NCBI RefSeq assembly: GCF_901000735.1
Contig: NC_081546.1
Coordinates: 26,931,527-26,995,526 of the forward strand
Direction: 5' to 3'
Source of the DNA: Corylus avellana
Lineage: Eukaryota; Streptophyta; Magnoliopsida; Fagales; Betulaceae
Length of the DNA: 64,000 nt
The notes under the pieces were generated by a model. The model saw only the letters and a list, made by a program, of their open reading frames with translations, was not told the origin of the DNA and searched no databases. Every line of letters starts with the position of its first letter. Within the stretch, counting starts at the first letter, position 1. Shown here piece after piece: positions 1-10,921 of the stretch. A program made the translations under genes and the position numbers.

Positions 1-358
1 GCACACACTCTTGATGGATACCACCTATGTGAGTGTGGAGGTGGTACCGCTTCCTATGAGACTTGGGTAGGTCTTTAGAGCACTCATGAAACCCAGGGGC
101 GCATGGCCTGTATAAGGCGCCAACCCGCAGAACAACCCAATTTTTTATTTTTCTTATTTATTTATTAGTTTTCTTTTGGAGAAAGTTATGTGGGTGATAA
201 GTTTGCTCACTTTATGAATTTGGTTAAAAGAGTCTAACTCTACCACAATTCATTAAGTTCCTACTTATTTATCCTAGTTGGGGTTAAAACTTTCGGGTAC
301 CACATCGATGCATGCTTTCAATCTCCTTCTATTCTAATATCTGTAACATGTGGGGGAT

Positions 359-1190
359 TGTTGTGATGTTAAAATATTGGTTTTATTTACCTATTAATTT
401 TTTGACCATTTGACATAAAATCTATTCATGAGTTTTTGATCGTTGGGCAATAAAACTTTTTACAAGTTTTTTTTAACTGATGGTTTTAATACTTTTACCG
501 TTGGTTTTCTTAAACTAAAACATTTTGTCTTCAATGGCTTTGTTGACCGTTGTTGACCATTGGCTTTAATTCATGGATTTGTTTTAATACATGGATTTGT
601 TGACCGTTGTTGACCGTTGGCTTCAATTCATGGATTTGTTTTAATACATGGATTTGTTGACTGTTGTTGACCGTTTGCTTTAATTCATTGATTTATTTTA
701 ATGGATTTGTAGACCGTTGGTTTTTTAATGGATTACATGATAATGGTTTTAAAAGAAAAAAGATTTCCCATGTCTATATAAGCAAGTGTTTAACTTTGAC
801 AAATATCATCAAAAAATATTACTTTCTAGTAAGATTTCATTTTCATGCTCTAGAATTTTTCTTTGTTACCAAAAAGAAAAATAGAGTTATTTGCTACTCA
901 ATTTTTCATCATCTTCAATTTGAGAAATGGTTGTTCATTTGATCTTCGTTACTTGAAAGTGTGTTCTTAACGAAGCTAGACGCTATAGTCTAATTCTGGG
1001 AGGTTGCGTGTCAAGAGATCCGATCACACCGAGTTATACACTCCGGGAGGCACGAAATTAACCTTTAAGAACAACGCTCTTGCGTGATTCTATAGCTTTG
1101 TGAGATTTTTCCTTGCTCTATTTTTATTTATTGTATTCTATTTTTCTTATTGTTTAATTGTTTGGATTAATATTATTTAGCATCAATAAG
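359..1190 (+). repeat. Candidate Copia-type 3' LTR (end uncertain)
   Basis: A purine-rich stretch ending in gtgggggat is followed at 359 by TGTTGTGATG, the arrangement of a polypurine tract next to an LTR start. A TATA-like CTATATAAG lies near 773-782 and a transcribed-leader-like stretch follows. Bases 1-358 would then be the non-coding 3' tail of the element; no protease, integrase or RT coding is seen there. The right end is not defined, since no matching LTR or TSD could be located. This is an inference from layout only. Confidence 0.35.
541..715 (+). repeat. Three-copy tandem repeat, period about 58 bp
   Basis: The motif tgttgaccgttgttgacc recurs at about 541, 599 and 657, each time followed by a similar tail containing ttcatggatttg. 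The third copy is the most diverged. It lies inside the candidate LTR, where short tandem repeats are common. Confidence 0.7.
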
Positions 1191-1699
1191 AATTTTTGCA
1201 CCATCCATTTAATTTTACAACAAGAACAACTAGTTTTCTCTTTGTAGTTGTTCATTGATTTAAAAGAAAAATAGAAAGAATACAGAAGAAAAGGCAAATA
1301 TGAAAAAAAATAAATTAAAAAAAAAAAATCTAATTAAACCTTGAAGAGAAAGAATAATTATAGCAACGGTTATGTTCATGTAAACTTATCCCTAAGCTAT
1401 AAGGCCTCAAAAATAAAGTTTCATCCAAGAACTCATTAAGCAAAATTGTATGAATGACCAAATCTTAATTTGCATCGGGTCTATTCCAATCTTAGAAAAG
1501 TGCATGGCCATGATTAAGAAAGGCCTTAGCATAATACTCACACAAATAAAACAAAAGAACAAAGATATGCCCATTGACAAGTATTTTGAGTCTCATTAAG
1601 GTGGCCATACATTTAATTGAAAATCTCAAGTCGGTTTCTTCCCACACAATTTAATTATGTTCATAGTCTTCAGAGATACATGCTTCCTCTTCATCGTCA
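1191..1699. other. AT-rich intergenic DNA, no gene seen
   Basis: There are A-rich runs near 1300-1330 and no recognisable coding segment. The last 100 bases may be the decayed 3' end or 3' UTR of TNL1. Confidence 0.5.
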
Positions 1700-1901
1700 T
1701 CTTCATCTTCTACATCGGAGGTATAGGCAATAACAGCAGAGAGAGAGCAATTCTTGTGAACTCACCATCCAAATCTACATACTCGTTATCTATTTCACAT
1801 GAATAACTATATATATCCTCTTTAAGATGGTTGAACCAATATGGAATTTCATTTCCTGGAAACATACAGCCAAATTTATGGTCCTTAGGATGTCCCTGTT
1901 A
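1700..1901 (-). pseudogene. TNL1 C-JID exon remnant
   Basis: On the minus strand, after a possible AG acceptor near 1902, the frame reads KFGCMFPGNEIPYWF and continues through EIDNEYVDLDGEF. PGNEIPxWF is the signature of the C-JID (post-LRR) domain of TNL proteins. The frame decays below about 1740. Confidence 0.75.
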
Positions 1902-1951
1902 CACGGATATGACAAATTTTCAGTGATAAGACCTACAAATAAAGACACACA

Positions 1952-3481
1952 CTAAAGAGTATATATGTGAAAGAGAGGTACCTTTCTCATTAAACAAATT
2001 TCCAAATCATCCAATATATTTTCACAGAGTTTATGGCAATCAGACAAGTCGATCCATTCAAGCTTTGGTAGATCATATATTTTAAATTGAAATGTTTTCA
2101 ATGACATACATCCATTCGCATATACTTGCTCTATACTTGGTGGAAGTTCTGGAATTTCTTCAAGTTGCTTGCAATCATTCAAGAAAAGCCACTGCAATCC
2201 AACAAATCTATTGAACCATGTAGGAAGGCTAACAATAGCACTACTTGTTAGATCTAGATTTCTCAAACTGAAAGGGCAATATGATTCTGTTACGACACTA
2301 TCTCCAAGACTCGATGACTGTAGTGCCGGAAACTCGGTTCCAACTCCCACAGGCTCTTGTGTGTCCCATGTATTAAACAATTGAGATCTTCTAGTTTCTT
2401 CTAAAAGTATCACCAATGACACGCACCCCCAAGCATCCACTTTGATTACATTTGGTAGAAGTCCTAGGATTTCTTGAAGTTGCTCGCACTTTCTCAAATG
2501 AAGGGTCTCCAACCCAACAAATCTTCTAATGCATGGAGGAATGGTAACAATATCCCTCCTTGACAGATCTAAATGATTCAACGTTGATCCACAATCAAAT
2601 GTCCTGAAGAAATTTGATTATGATAGGGCACAATTATCAAGAAACAACATTTGAAGTTTCGGAAATGATATTGATGAACAACCATCACTAGAGTCTCTTG
2701 TTTTCGTCGAAGGTGACAATTTGAATAATTTTGACCCTGATGAAGTTTCAGATTCATCTGTTGATACAATAACGGGCATGGATTGTCTGTTATCCTCCAC
2801 CTGGTTTAGAAACTTAATAACTTTTGAACAACACGTGAGAAAAAGAATCTCCAAATGTTGCTACTGATGAATGCTGTATGGAAGATTCATAAGGTTTTTG
2901 CAACCAAATGGATATAATTTTGTAATCCTAACGAGGTACCCAATGGACGAAGGCAAATCTTCAATACCACTGTGTGAACAATCCAAAAATTCTAAACATT
3001 CCATTTGACACTTAATTTCAGGAAAGTTCTTAAGCCTTTAGCAACATAAAAAGGAAAGAGATTTGAGAGATCTCAACTTGAGGCTTCTCGGAAATATTCT
3101 AAGGTTAGAGCAGAATGCAACACTCAAATGAACAAGCTTCTCAAGGGACCCAACAGAACTATGAACCTCAACTAAACCTTCACAATTCTTAAGATTTATG
3201 TTTTCTAAATTTGGGATTCTTGAAACATCAGGAATTTTCTCTAGGAACTCACAATTAGAAAAATCCATGGTTGTCATGTTTTCAAAATTTCTCCAGAATA
3301 TTCAGACCAATCAAATAATCTTAAAGTATGTATTAGACCGAAAATTAGACTCTTTAGAAAAACGTGCATTACGACTTATAAGCACACTGAGCCTTTTCAT
3401 CTTCTTGAATGCTTTGGAACTCAAGTGTATCAAGTCTTGTTCAAACAAATCTATTAATATGCCATCAACTTTATTTGTTCC
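1952..3481 (-). pseudogene. TNL1 leucine-rich-repeat region
   Basis: This block aligns in order with the TNL3 LRR region, including the linker exon encoding the typical HLSSKAFKKMK segment (about 3370-3430), the LRR start MDFSNCEFLEKIPDVSRIPN (3240-3277) and repeats such as LPTWFNRFVGLQWLFLNDC. The frame is broken by stops at 3038-3040 and 2618-2620, another near 2862, and a frameshift or deletion near 3300, so only 209-, 79- and 78-residue pieces stay open. It ends in a region like the pre-C-JID linker (SDCHKLCENI). Confidence 0.85.
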
Positions 3482-4378
3482 CTAGCAAGAAAATGAATAG
3501 TTAAGTGTACTGGAAAAAAAAAGTAACATAAAGTTCTCCATGTTTAAACAATTACCAGAACTATAATTCTTGTCTTGCTACAATATATTTATTGTCTTCG
3601 TAGATTTCTTCTTCTCTCTTTAGATTTTCAAAATGAGTAATTTATTTTTATTATTGGAATGTCCTAAAGTGACCGATCATCATATTTTCAAAATTAATTT
3701 ATCTTTTATATATATATTTACAAATTACCCTTACTTGTTCTTAAAAGAAAAAGGCAAGATACTCATAAAAACTGTGCACATCTTTGAAATAATAAAAGTA
3801 ATTACCAATGATGATTTTATTTACTCTTCTTAATTAAAATCATTCTATTTATTCAGCTCTTTTGTAATATTATTGTCAAATTTTTTATTAGTTGTTGTAA
3901 AATGAATAAGAAATTATTGAGAGTAACTGCCCTTTTGGTGAAATTTTGAGAAGTGTTTTGGGTTTTAAATGAGTTTTAAAAAATTTACAAATTAAAAAAA
4001 AAAAAAAAAAATTGGTTTAACAAAATGGTTCAAAAACTTAAACAAAGTTTTTATTATGTAAAAAGGAGGATGTGATAAATTAACTATCCTGTTATTTGAA
4101 AACCATTTTACAAATGGTTTAACGAAAAACAAGCAACTAATTAAACAGTCATACTCTATTGTAATTATGGTATAATTTAAATTTTGTTTTGAAATTAAAT
4201 TCACTCTACTCATTCAATTCTTTTATGTGACATATATGTATGCACGTACATATTTTCATGCAACTTTTCAGGCTTTTTTTATACCAAAAAAAAAAAAGTC
4301 AATATATTCCTAGTAGCTTAACTCATGAAAAAAGAAAACAAATCTAAAATTAGAATGGATTTTTAACATAAGTCTTAC

Positions 4379-5529
4379 CTCATTTCTTTCTAGGACTTGC
4401 CAAACACTTTCATGAAACCACAACTTACTACGGTTGCCAGGTTCTGTGGCTGATTCTTGTCGAACAATTTCTCTACCCATTTCTTGCTGTAAGTCATGCA
4501 TCTCCAATGATTTTTAAGGCAGGGTTGTATTGGGACAGTACTCATGATGATCAATATATATGAGAGATTTATCCACAAGCACTTGTATACCATTATCAAC
4601 AAAGAAACCACGTGCGTCTAGTATTTTACTGACATGACATAATTCTTGTCCTTTGAAAAAACATGTAATGTCAAGAAAAAAAAATTTTATGATGTCCTCC
4701 AACCCGTCATAACTAATTCTAAGTATTTCTTGAATTGTTTTATTAGGAATTCTTTTATACATAGCTAATGCACTTTCCCATTCATTCAAGCTTTTACCAT
4801 ATAGATATGAACCAAGCACTATTAAAGCCAGTGGAAGGCCCCTGGCATAACCTGTTACATGCCCTATGAGTTCCAAAAAATCGTAGTTAGGTATGTCACT
4901 TTTGAAGGCATTCTAGCGAAAGAGCTGATGAGTTTCATAGCAATTCAATTTATTCACCTGATACGCTAAATCAACTCCATGTGCAGTAAGTAAATGTTTA
5001 TCTCTTGTTGTTATGATGATTCTACTTCCAAAGCCAAACCTATCACCTTTTCCAACCACCTTTTCCAACTACCTTTTCTAATTGGACTAACTGATCCACA
5101 TCATCAAGAACTAGAAATATCCTTAAACTGCAAAGCCTCTACTCTATTAAAGTAATTCCTTGATCAACATGGTCAACCTTTAGACTTGAGTCTCCTAGGA
5201 TCTTAGAAAAAAGTTTATTTTGCAAATCGATCAAACCGTCCATTCGGCAAGAAGTTTCTCTAATGTTTCCAAGAAAAAAACTACCTTCAAATTAATAAGC
5301 AATCGAGTTGTAGATAGCTTTGGCAATAGTTGTCTTACCAATCCCACCCATTCCAAAGATCCCTATTATGCACGTAATGTCCTTCTTCTCTATTTCTATA
5401 AGTGACTTCACATCTTGTACACGAGATTCTATTCCAACTAGATATTGAGCAACTTTGATTTAGTATGTGTTGTTTACTAATATTGAATCCACCCATTTAA
5501 TGATTGTGTGAATGAATTCTGGTTCATTC
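4379..5529 (-). pseudogene. TNL1 NB-ARC exon with nonsense codons
   Basis: The P-loop GMGGIGKTT is intact (5328-5354), followed by a kinase-2-like LVLDDVDQ, then GLPLALIVLGS, an RNBS-D-like FLDITCFFKG and EMHDL (the MHD switch). The ARC core is interrupted: TAA follows VNNTY where paralogues have Phe, TAA follows the helix after the P-loop, a TAG falls in the segment before kinase-2, a short internal duplication with frameshift lies near 5040-5080, TGG to TAG occurs in the LFRWNAF motif, and TAA follows NTTLP. The exon ends at a clean GT donor at 4378. Confidence 0.85.
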
Positions 5530-5750
5530 CTAACAATACAAAGAGATAACAAAACATCAAAGTAATGAGTTATTTTCATATTAAAAGAATAGGAATATTT
5601 AAAAGATTCATTATATATAGACATTTTCAAATGTAAAATAGTCCACATCCATGAAAACAAGTGTATAACGATGTACTATATATAATTAGAATAATAATTA
5701 AAAAAAAAAAGAACAATCTAGAAGGAAGGCTCAAGAGTGGTTAGATATAC

Positions 5751-6241
5751 CTGTTGGCCAGATGCATTCCCGACAAATTGGCCACGTTGCTTAGGGCTGT
5801 CTTCCACCCATTCACCTTCATTTCGCCATCCTTGAACCTTTCTTCAAGTTTGGCAAATGCTTCTCTAACACTTTCAATTTGGTTCCGTACTTGCTTCGGA
5901 TCTACATCGTAAAACAAAGGTAAAACTTGTTGCTTCCTTATTTCTCTACACTCGAGGATCTTTATTAGCTCATCCAAGCACCAATGAGATGATGCATAGT
6001 TTTTAGAGAATAAAATAATTGAAATCTTTACCTGCTCAATGGCTTTGAGAAGTGCTGGTGAAATTTTCTCTCCACTTCTAAGCTTATCATCCATGAAGGT
6101 GTTAATTCCGTTTCGACGCAAAGCTGCGCATAAATGGGCAATAAAATTGTTTCGAGTATCTTCATCTCTAAAACTCAATAATACATCGAAAGTTGATGGA
6201 TGGGTTAAAGAAGAAGAAGAATGGGCTTCTTGGAAGGCCAT
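5751..6241 (-). pseudogene. TNL1 TIR exon, open reading frame intact
   Basis: The exon encodes about 164 residues starting at the ATG at 6241, the same start as TNL2. The TIR motifs are DVLLSFRDEDTR (the usual FRGEDTR has G to D here), the alphaA helix region, then SHWCLDELIKILE with the conserved Glu regarded as the TIR NADase catalytic residue, and LPLFYDVDP. Exon 1 ends AG|GTATATC in phase 2. The N-terminal Ser run is shorter than in TNL2. With the downstream stop it would give a TIR-only protein. Confidence 0.85.
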
Positions 6242-6311
6242 GGAATAAGTCCTCTTCTGTGTGTATGATTACTGCTTACGAGAGAAGTGATAAGGCAGCA
6301 TTCGGAAACGA

Positions 6312-6322
6312 CCCTATTTAAA
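6312..6322 (-). promoter_or_regulatory. TATA-like box upstream of TNL1
   Basis: TTTAAATAGGG on the minus strand lies about 71-81 bp upstream of the TIR start codon. The same box at the same distance precedes TNL2 (13194-13204). The promoter role is inferred. Confidence 0.45.
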
Positions 6323-6489
6323 GTAAAATAGAGAAGTCTATTGTCCCATTGCATCATAATTAAAAATAATAATAATAGAAGTTGATCGCACAATTTAAGT
6401 AAAATGATTGGCAACGTCCCTAGTGTACTACTGGAGGTCAAAATAACGTTAATATATGGGCGTGCGGCATGCCCTCAAGAAAGGAAGTT

Positions 6490-7150
6490 TTAACTAACGC
6501 ATATTATTTAGGGTTAAATACTAAATTAGTCCCTGGGGTTTCACAACTTTATTTTTTCCCCCTTAGGGTTTCATTTTTATCACAGGAGGTCCCTGTGGTT
6601 TTGATAAGTGACCAAATTAGTCCATCCGTTAGTTGACTGTACGGACTGACACGTGGACCAATCAGACGTCGACACGTGGCACATATATTAATTTTTTTTA
6701 ATTAAAAAAATGTTTTTTTTTTAAATTAAAAAAAATATTANNNNNNNNNNNNNNNNNNNNGCCACCCCCAGTGGGTATCGGGGGTGGTTTCACCCCCAAA
6801 TTGCCTCGGCCACCCCCAGTTTCTTCCGATTTTTCTTTTTTTTTAATATATTTTTTTTAATTAAAAAAAAACATTTTTTTTAATTAAAAAAAATTAATAT
6901 ATGTGCCACGTGTCGACGTCTGATTGGTCCACGTGTCAGTTTAACGGTCAACTAACGGTCAACTAACGGATGGACTAATTTGGTCACTTATCAAAACCAC
7001 AGGGACCTCCTGTGATAAAAATGAAACCCCAGGGAGGAAAAAATAAAGTTGTGAAACCCCATGGACTAATTTAGTATTTAACCCTATTATTTAATGATGC
7101 CCGCAGAAACCAATGCCGCGTTGCATCATTAAATAATATGCGTTAGTTAA
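6490..7150. repeat. 28-bp palindromic arms split by a MULE insertion
   Basis: ttaactaacgcatattattta (6490-6510), continued after the inserted element by atgatgc (7094-7100), is the exact reverse complement of 7123-7150. In the paralogous flank (13530-13800) the left arm is absent and about 220 bp of other sequence sits there. The arm therefore looks like a templated inverted copy made during a deletion, and the MULE (6511-7084) landed in it later. Confidence 0.7.
6511..7084. mobile_element. Non-autonomous Mutator-like element (long TIRs), MULE-A
   Basis: It begins GGGTTAAATACTAAATTAGT and ends with its inverse, with terminal inverted repeats of roughly 200 bp or more. It is flanked by a perfect 9-bp direct repeat TATTATTTA (6502-6510 and 7085-7093); 9-bp TSDs are characteristic of the Mutator superfamily. 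The middle carries GC-rich ccaccccc/ggggtgg inverted blocks and a 20-N gap (6741-6760). There is no coding capacity. Confidence 0.85.
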
Positions 7151-7343
7151 AAAAATAAAAAAAATCTTTTGTCAACGAAAACAAAAAAGAAAGCTTTTGT
7201 CAACGAATCCATTGCCTGCACTTTCAATAAACTAACGCATAAATAAACGACAAATTGCCTCAAGTTGGTTTGTAGAAAAAATTTTAACAAAAAAAAAACT
7301 AAATAACGAAAAATAGGTGGCCTTTTTATATTAAGAAATGGTA

Positions 7344-7488
7344 GGCTTACAAACATATATTTTTTTAAAAAAAAAAAAAAAAATTACAAACTGATGTGGC
7401 ACAACATAATTGGATATGAGATAAATTCAAATTTTGAAAAACTCAATCATATTGTGCCACATCAGTTTGTAAAATGTGTTTGTAAGCC
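7344..7488. mobile_element. MITE with nested inverted repeats, copy 1
   Basis: The TIR is GGCTTACAAACA, with a second inner inverted repeat ttacaaactgatgtggcaca paired with its complement before the right end. A TA dinucleotide flanks both ends, as in Stowaway/mariner-type MITEs. Equivalent copies lie at 9987-10131 and 14000-14145 inside the duplicated flanks. Confidence 0.7.
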
Positions 7489-7811
7489 TAGCATTTTTCT
7501 TTTATATTAGCCCCCTTAATTATTATTATTTTTTCAAATGGTTATTTTATATATTTTTAAATTTTACTTATTAAACTTAAAGGTATTTGGAAAGAAAAAT
7601 GCAAAATTGCCTAATTTGACACGTAATGATGCAATGGTAGCATGTAGGGCTTCCATGTCAATTTTAAAGTTTGGATGCATAATTGCAAAATAAGTAAGTT
7701 CAGAAAACTAAAGTGTATCTTTCCTTTTCTTTTTTTCTTTTTTTTTCTTTTTTTAACGTGACCGATCAAATGGTGGATTGACAACCACATCACCATTGTG
7801 ATAGTGATGGA

Positions 7812-7901
7812 ATATTTGTGTGGCACATAACAATAACATTACTCTTATGATGAATGACTTCTTTCATATATAAGAGTAATGTTTATGTGCCACACAAATA
7901 T
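7812..7901. repeat. Hairpin-forming inverted repeat, copy 1
   Basis: The left arm from atatttgtgtggcacataa through acattactctta (7812-7847) pairs with taagagtaatgtttatgtg through caaatat (7871-7901). It is probably a small MITE or its remnant. Copies are at 10455-10544 and 14462-14551. Confidence 0.65.
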
Positions 7902-8258
7902 ACCACCAATATCCCACAAATGGCACATAACATTAGTATCTCTATATACATATTTAAACTATTTTTAATGATGTTTTAACAGATCGGTTAGTTTTAAAAT
8001 AAAAATAGTATATGACCTTTAAGTATTTTTGGACAAATATGTAAGAATCAAGTCACCAAGTCTCATGACATGTGAAATACGTTGTGTTCAAACCTCTGTT
8101 TTGATGAAGGATTATTGCATGAATATGGGTATTTAGGTTAAGTTTGTAGTTTGCGCCATCGAACAATAGACCGAGATGGACAAACGTTCGATTGTGGGTG
8201 AATGAACATTCGAATATCAAGGAGCGAATATTTATGGTTTCCAAAATAGGTTTATACA

Positions 8259-8266
8259 ATTTTTAA
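8259..8266. other. Deletion junction with 8-bp microhomology
   Basis: Left of atttttaa the sequence matches the TNL upstream flank seen at 14880-14916. Right of it the sequence matches the TNL1 intron just 3' of the NB-ARC exon (4361 onward). The shared 8 bp mark the breakpoint that removed the LRR exons. The same junction appears at 10902-10909. Confidence 0.75.
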
Positions 8267-8278
8267 CATAAGTCTTAC

Positions 8279-9180
8279 CTCATTTCTTTCTAGGACTTGA
8301 TGAACATCGTCATGAAACCACAACCTACTATGGTTGCCAGGTTCTGTGGTTGATTCTTGTTGAACAATTTCTCTACTCATTTCTTGTAGTAAGTCATGCA
8401 TCTCCAATGATTTGTAAGGCAGGGTTGTATTGAGACAGTACTCATGATGATCAATATATATGAGAGATTTATCCACAAGCACTTGTATACCATTATCAAC
8501 AAAGTAACCAAGTGCGTCTAGTATTTTACTGATATGACATAATTCTTGTCCTTTGAAAAAACATGCAATGTCAAGAAAAATATTTTTTACGGTGTCCTCC
8601 GACCCGTCATAACTTATTCTAAGTATTTCTTGAATTGTTTTATTAGGAATTCTTGTATACATAGCCAATACACTTTCCCATTCGTTCGAGCTTTTACCAT
8701 ATAGATATGAACCAAGCACTATTAAAGCCAGTGGAAGGCCCCTGGCATAACTTGTTACATGCCCTATGAGTTCCAAAAAATCGTAGTTAGGTATGTCACT
8801 TTTGAAGGCATTCCAGCGAAAGAGCTGATGAGCTTCATAGCAATTCAATTTATTCACCTGATATGCTAAATCAACTCCGCGTGCAATAAGTAAATGTTTA
8901 TATCTTGGTGTTGTGATGATTCTACTTCGTAAGCGAAACCTATCACCTTTTGCGACTAACTTTTTGAATTGCTTTGGCAATAGTTGTCTTTCTAATCCAA
9001 CGCGTTCCAAAGATCCCTATTGTGCACGTAATGCCCTTCTTCTCTATATCTATAAGTGACTTCACATCTTGTGCATGAGATTCTTTTCCAGCTGGATACT
9101 GAGCAACTTTGAAGTATGTGTTGTTTACTAATATCGAATCCACCCATTTAATGATTTCGTACATGAATTCAGGTTCATTC
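8279..9180 (-). pseudogene. TNL2 NB-ARC exon, unit 1 (orphan duplicate)
   Basis: The minus-strand exon begins RNEPEF after an AG acceptor and ends at a GT donor (8278). The P-loop is degraded to GTRWIRKTT. It is followed by an out-of-frame internal deletion that joins the post-P-loop helix directly to a LVAKGDRF segment, removing RNBS-A and kinase-2. The remainder, in another frame, keeps GLPLALIVLGS, FLDIACFFKG and LEMHDL. It has no TIR exon of its own (a gap and MULE sequence lie upstream) and no LRR. At 8259-8266 it is fused to TNL upstream-flank DNA, so it cannot encode a receptor. Confidence 0.85.
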
Positions 9181-9268
9181 CTAACAACACAAAGAGATAA
9201 CAAAACATCAAATTAATGAGTTATTTTCATATTAAAAGAATAGAAATATTTAAAAGATTAATTATATA

Positions 9269-9727
9269 GGGTTAAATACTAAATACCCCCCTTGGTTTAA
9301 GTTGCTTTATTTTTTTCCCCCTTAGCGTTTAATTTTTATCACAGGAGGTCCCTATGGTTTTGATAATAGACCAAATTAGTCCTCTGTTAGTTGACCGTTA
9401 GTTGACTTAACGGAAGTCCNNNNNNNNNNNNNNNNNNNNNNNNNNNNNNNNNNNNNNNNNNNNNNNNNNNNNNNNNNNNNNNNNNNNNNNNNNNNNNNNN
9501 NNNNNNNNNNNNNNNNNNNTTTTTAATTAAAAAAAATTAATATATGTGCCATGTGTCGACGTCTGATTGGTCCACGTGTCAGTTTAACGGTCAACTAACG
9601 GTCAACTAACGGATGGACTAATTTGGTCACTTATCAAAACCACAGGGACCTCCTGTGATAAAAATGAAACCCCAGGGAGGAAAAAATAAAGTTGTGAAAC
9701 CCCATGGACTAATTTAGTATTTAACCC
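9269..9727. mobile_element. Hybrid MULE-B/MULE-A element across a 100-N gap
   Basis: The left part (9269-9419) equals the left end of MULE-B (11912 onward). The right part (9520-9727) equals the right half of MULE-A (up to 7084), including the same right-flank TSD copy. Unequal crossing-over between MULE-A and MULE-B would make exactly this hybrid. The gap hides the join, so an assembly join is also possible. Confidence 0.65.
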
Positions 9728-9986
9728 TATTATTTAATGATGCCCGCAGAAACCAATGCCGCGTTGCATCATTAAATAATATGCGTTAGTTAAAAAAATA
9801 AAAAAAATCTTTTGTCAACGAAAACAAAAAAGAAAGCTTTTGTCAACGAATCCATTGCCTGCACTTTCAATAAACTAACGCATAAATAAACGACAAATTG
9901 CCTCAAGTTGGTTTGTAGAAAAAATTTTAACAAAAAAAAAACTAAATAACGAAAAATAGGTGGCCTTTTTATATTAAGAAATGGTA

Positions 9987-10131
9987 GGCTTACAAACATA
10001 TATTTTTTTAAAAAAAAAAAAAAAAATTACAAACTGATGTGGCACAACATAATTGGATATGAGATAAATTCAAATTTTGAAAAACTCAATCATATTGTGC
10101 CACATCAGTTTGTAAAATGTGTTTGTAAGCC
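9987..10131. mobile_element. MITE with nested inverted repeats, copy 2
   Basis: Duplicate of 7344-7488 within tandem unit 2, with the same TA-flanked GGCTTACAAACA termini. Confidence 0.7.
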
Positions 10132-10454
10132 TAGCATTTTTCTTTTATATTAGCCCCCTTAATTATTATTATTTTTTCAAATGGTTATTTTATATATTTT
10201 TAAATTTTACTTATTAAACTTAAAGGTATTTGGAAAGAAAAATGCAAAATTGCCTAATTTGACACGTAATGATGCAATGGTAGCATGTAGGGCTTCCATG
10301 TCAATTTTAAAGTTTGGATGCATAATTGCAAAATAAGTAAGTTCAGAAAACTAAAGTGTATCTTTCCTTTTCTTTTTTTCTTTTTTTTTCTTTTTTTAAC
10401 GTGACCGATCAAATGGTGGATTGACAACCACATCACCATTGTGATAGTGATGGA

Positions 10455-10544
10455 ATATTTGTGTGGCACATAACAATAACATTACTCTTATGATGAATGA
10501 CTTCTTTCATATATAAGAGTAATGTTTATGTGCCACACAAATAT
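10455..10544. repeat. Hairpin-forming inverted repeat, copy 2
   Basis: Duplicate of the 7812-7901 hairpin within tandem unit 2. Confidence 0.65.
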
Positions 10545-10901
10545 ACCACCAATATCCCACAAATGGCACATAACATTAGTATCTCTATATACATATTTAA
10601 ACTATTTTTAATGATGTTTTAACAGATCGGTTAGTTTTAAAATAAAAATAGTATATGACCTTTAAGTATTTTTGGACAAATATGTAAGAATCAAGTCACC
10701 AAGTCTCATGACATGTGAAATACGTTGTGTTCAAACCTCTGTTTTGATGAAGGATTATTGCATGAATATGGGTATTTAGGTTAAGTTTGTAGTTTGCGCC
10801 ATCGAACAATAGACCGAGATGGACAAACGTTCGATTGTGGGTGAATGAACATTCGAATATCAAGGAGCGAATATTTATGGTTTCCAAAATAGGTTTATAC
10901 A

Positions 10902-10909
10902 ATTTTTAA
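10902..10909. other. Deletion junction with microhomology (unit 2 copy)
   Basis: Identical to the junction at 8259-8266. The TNL upstream flank is joined to the intron following the NB-ARC exon through a shared atttttaa. Confidence 0.7.
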
Positions 10910-10921
10910 CATAAGTCTTAC

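Larger units (their letters stand above)
1700..6241 (-). pseudogene. TNL1: degraded TIR-NB-ARC-LRR-C-JID resistance gene
   Basis: This is an intracellular immune receptor of the TNL class; intact members sense pathogen effectors and signal through the TIR NADase and EDS1. Exons read on the minus strand: TIR (5751-6241), NB-ARC (4379-5529), LRR (1952-3481) and a C-terminal jelly-roll C-JID exon (about 1700-1901). GT/AG junctions match across the three paralogues in the window. The gene is broken. In-frame stops occur in exon 2 just after residues VNNTY (about 5460), after the P-loop, before GLPLAL and just before the MHD motif, and several more lie in the LRR part. The predicted spliced product is TIR-only, about 186 residues. 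The domain order makes the family certain; the pseudogene call rests on at least six nonsense codons. Confidence 0.9.
6877..9419. repeat. Tandem duplication unit 1 (offset 2,643 bp)
   Basis: This segment is nearly identical to 9520-12062 across both coding and non-coding bases; I saw one substitution (cacgtg versus catgtg near 6907/9550). It holds the right half of MULE-A, the TNL upstream flank, a TNL2 NB-ARC exon and the left part of MULE-B, cut by the 100-N gap at 9420-9519. Confidence 0.9.

Noticed and set aside
7147..7356. Duplicated 69- and 71-residue frames in the TNL flanks (7147-7356, 7611-7826 and copies)
   Set aside because: Low-complexity AT-rich translations that overlap MITE sequence; repeated only because the DNA segment is duplicated.
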